Positions 63,886 through 64,000 of a stretch of DNA of 64,000 nt are shown in pieces. The translations under genes were made by a program, and so were the position numbers. Below the pieces are notes generated by a model. The model was given only the letters and a program-made list of their open reading frames with translations, made no database searches and was not told the DNA's origin. How positions within the stretch are numbered: position 1 is the stretch's first letter; every line of letters begins with the position of its first letter. The stretch is taken from positions 19,037,209 through 19,101,208 of the forward strand of contig OZ038321.1 of assembly GCA_964035795.1 (NCBI GenBank), read 5' to 3'. The DNA is from Pterobdella sp. o SKG-2022 (taxonomy: Eukaryota; Annelida; Clitellata; Hirudinida; Piscicolidae).

Positions 63886-64000
63886 TAAAAACTGTCAAAA
63901 TTTATCGAGTTACAAAAGATATAAAAAGGTTTTTAAAAACCCATCAGAAAGATTGCATATGCCTGAAATCTCACATGACTAACACTTGTTCCTTTGGTGT

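Larger units (their letters stand above)
59287..64000. other. Right-hand region: repeats and doubtful exons
   Basis: No confident gene was found. It holds two LINE fragments (60240-60660 and 62160-62600) and a repeat end shared with the left of the window (62645-62697). Two doubtful minus-strand coding pieces (61902-61838 and 63885-63664) are listed separately. The rest is AT-rich and featureless. Confidence 0.5.

Overview
The window is nuclear DNA of an invertebrate animal. It is strongly AT-rich. Coding sequence is broken into short exons with GT..AG introns, often 50-120 bp and some over 1 kb. The genes are animal ones: a Cys-loop receptor, ABCA transporters, synapsin and secreted or membrane modular proteins. 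The spaces between them hold tRNA-derived SINEs and decayed LINE fragments. Synapsin and a nicotinic-type receptor point to a bilaterian with a nervous system. The phylum cannot be fixed from the sequence alone.

Layout. The left edge (78-631, +) is the last exon of a nicotinic-type ligand-gated channel subunit. From 908 to 28507, all on the minus strand, three full-length ABCA-type transporter genes lie head to tail: A at 7479-908, B at 17050-9284 and C at 28507-20050. I rebuilt each as 19 exons with the same intron phases, giving open frames of 1,671, 1,607 and 1,706 residues. A and C keep every ATP-binding motif. B is open from end to end but has lost key catalytic residues in both nucleotide-binding domains, so it looks like a transporter pseudoenzyme or a very young pseudogene. 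A and C are nearly identical in several exons while the introns between those exons are unrelated, which suggests homogenisation through spliced copies.

From 31281 to 33193 (minus) is a small secreted cysteine-rich protein with a PAN/apple-like segment. At 35582-37941 (+) is an eight-exon class I SAM-dependent methyltransferase. At 49651-41375 (minus) is synapsin, with a recognisable domain A phosphosite, a Pro/Gln-rich linker, the ATP-grasp domain C and, on two downstream exons, domain E. From about 59286 down to 50758 (minus) are scattered exons that appear to form one gene: a sushi-like module, a transmembrane helix and a cytoplasmic tail.

The remaining sequence is non-coding. It contains a perfect 30-bp palindrome, two terminal-inverted-repeat (foldback/MITE-like) elements, a 200-bp tandem duplication, two members of one SINE family and at least four degenerate LINE pieces. 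The genes do not form a pathway; only the ABCA array is a functional cluster, made by local duplication. Exon boundaries come from GT/AG sites, phase agreement and family similarity, all read by eye.
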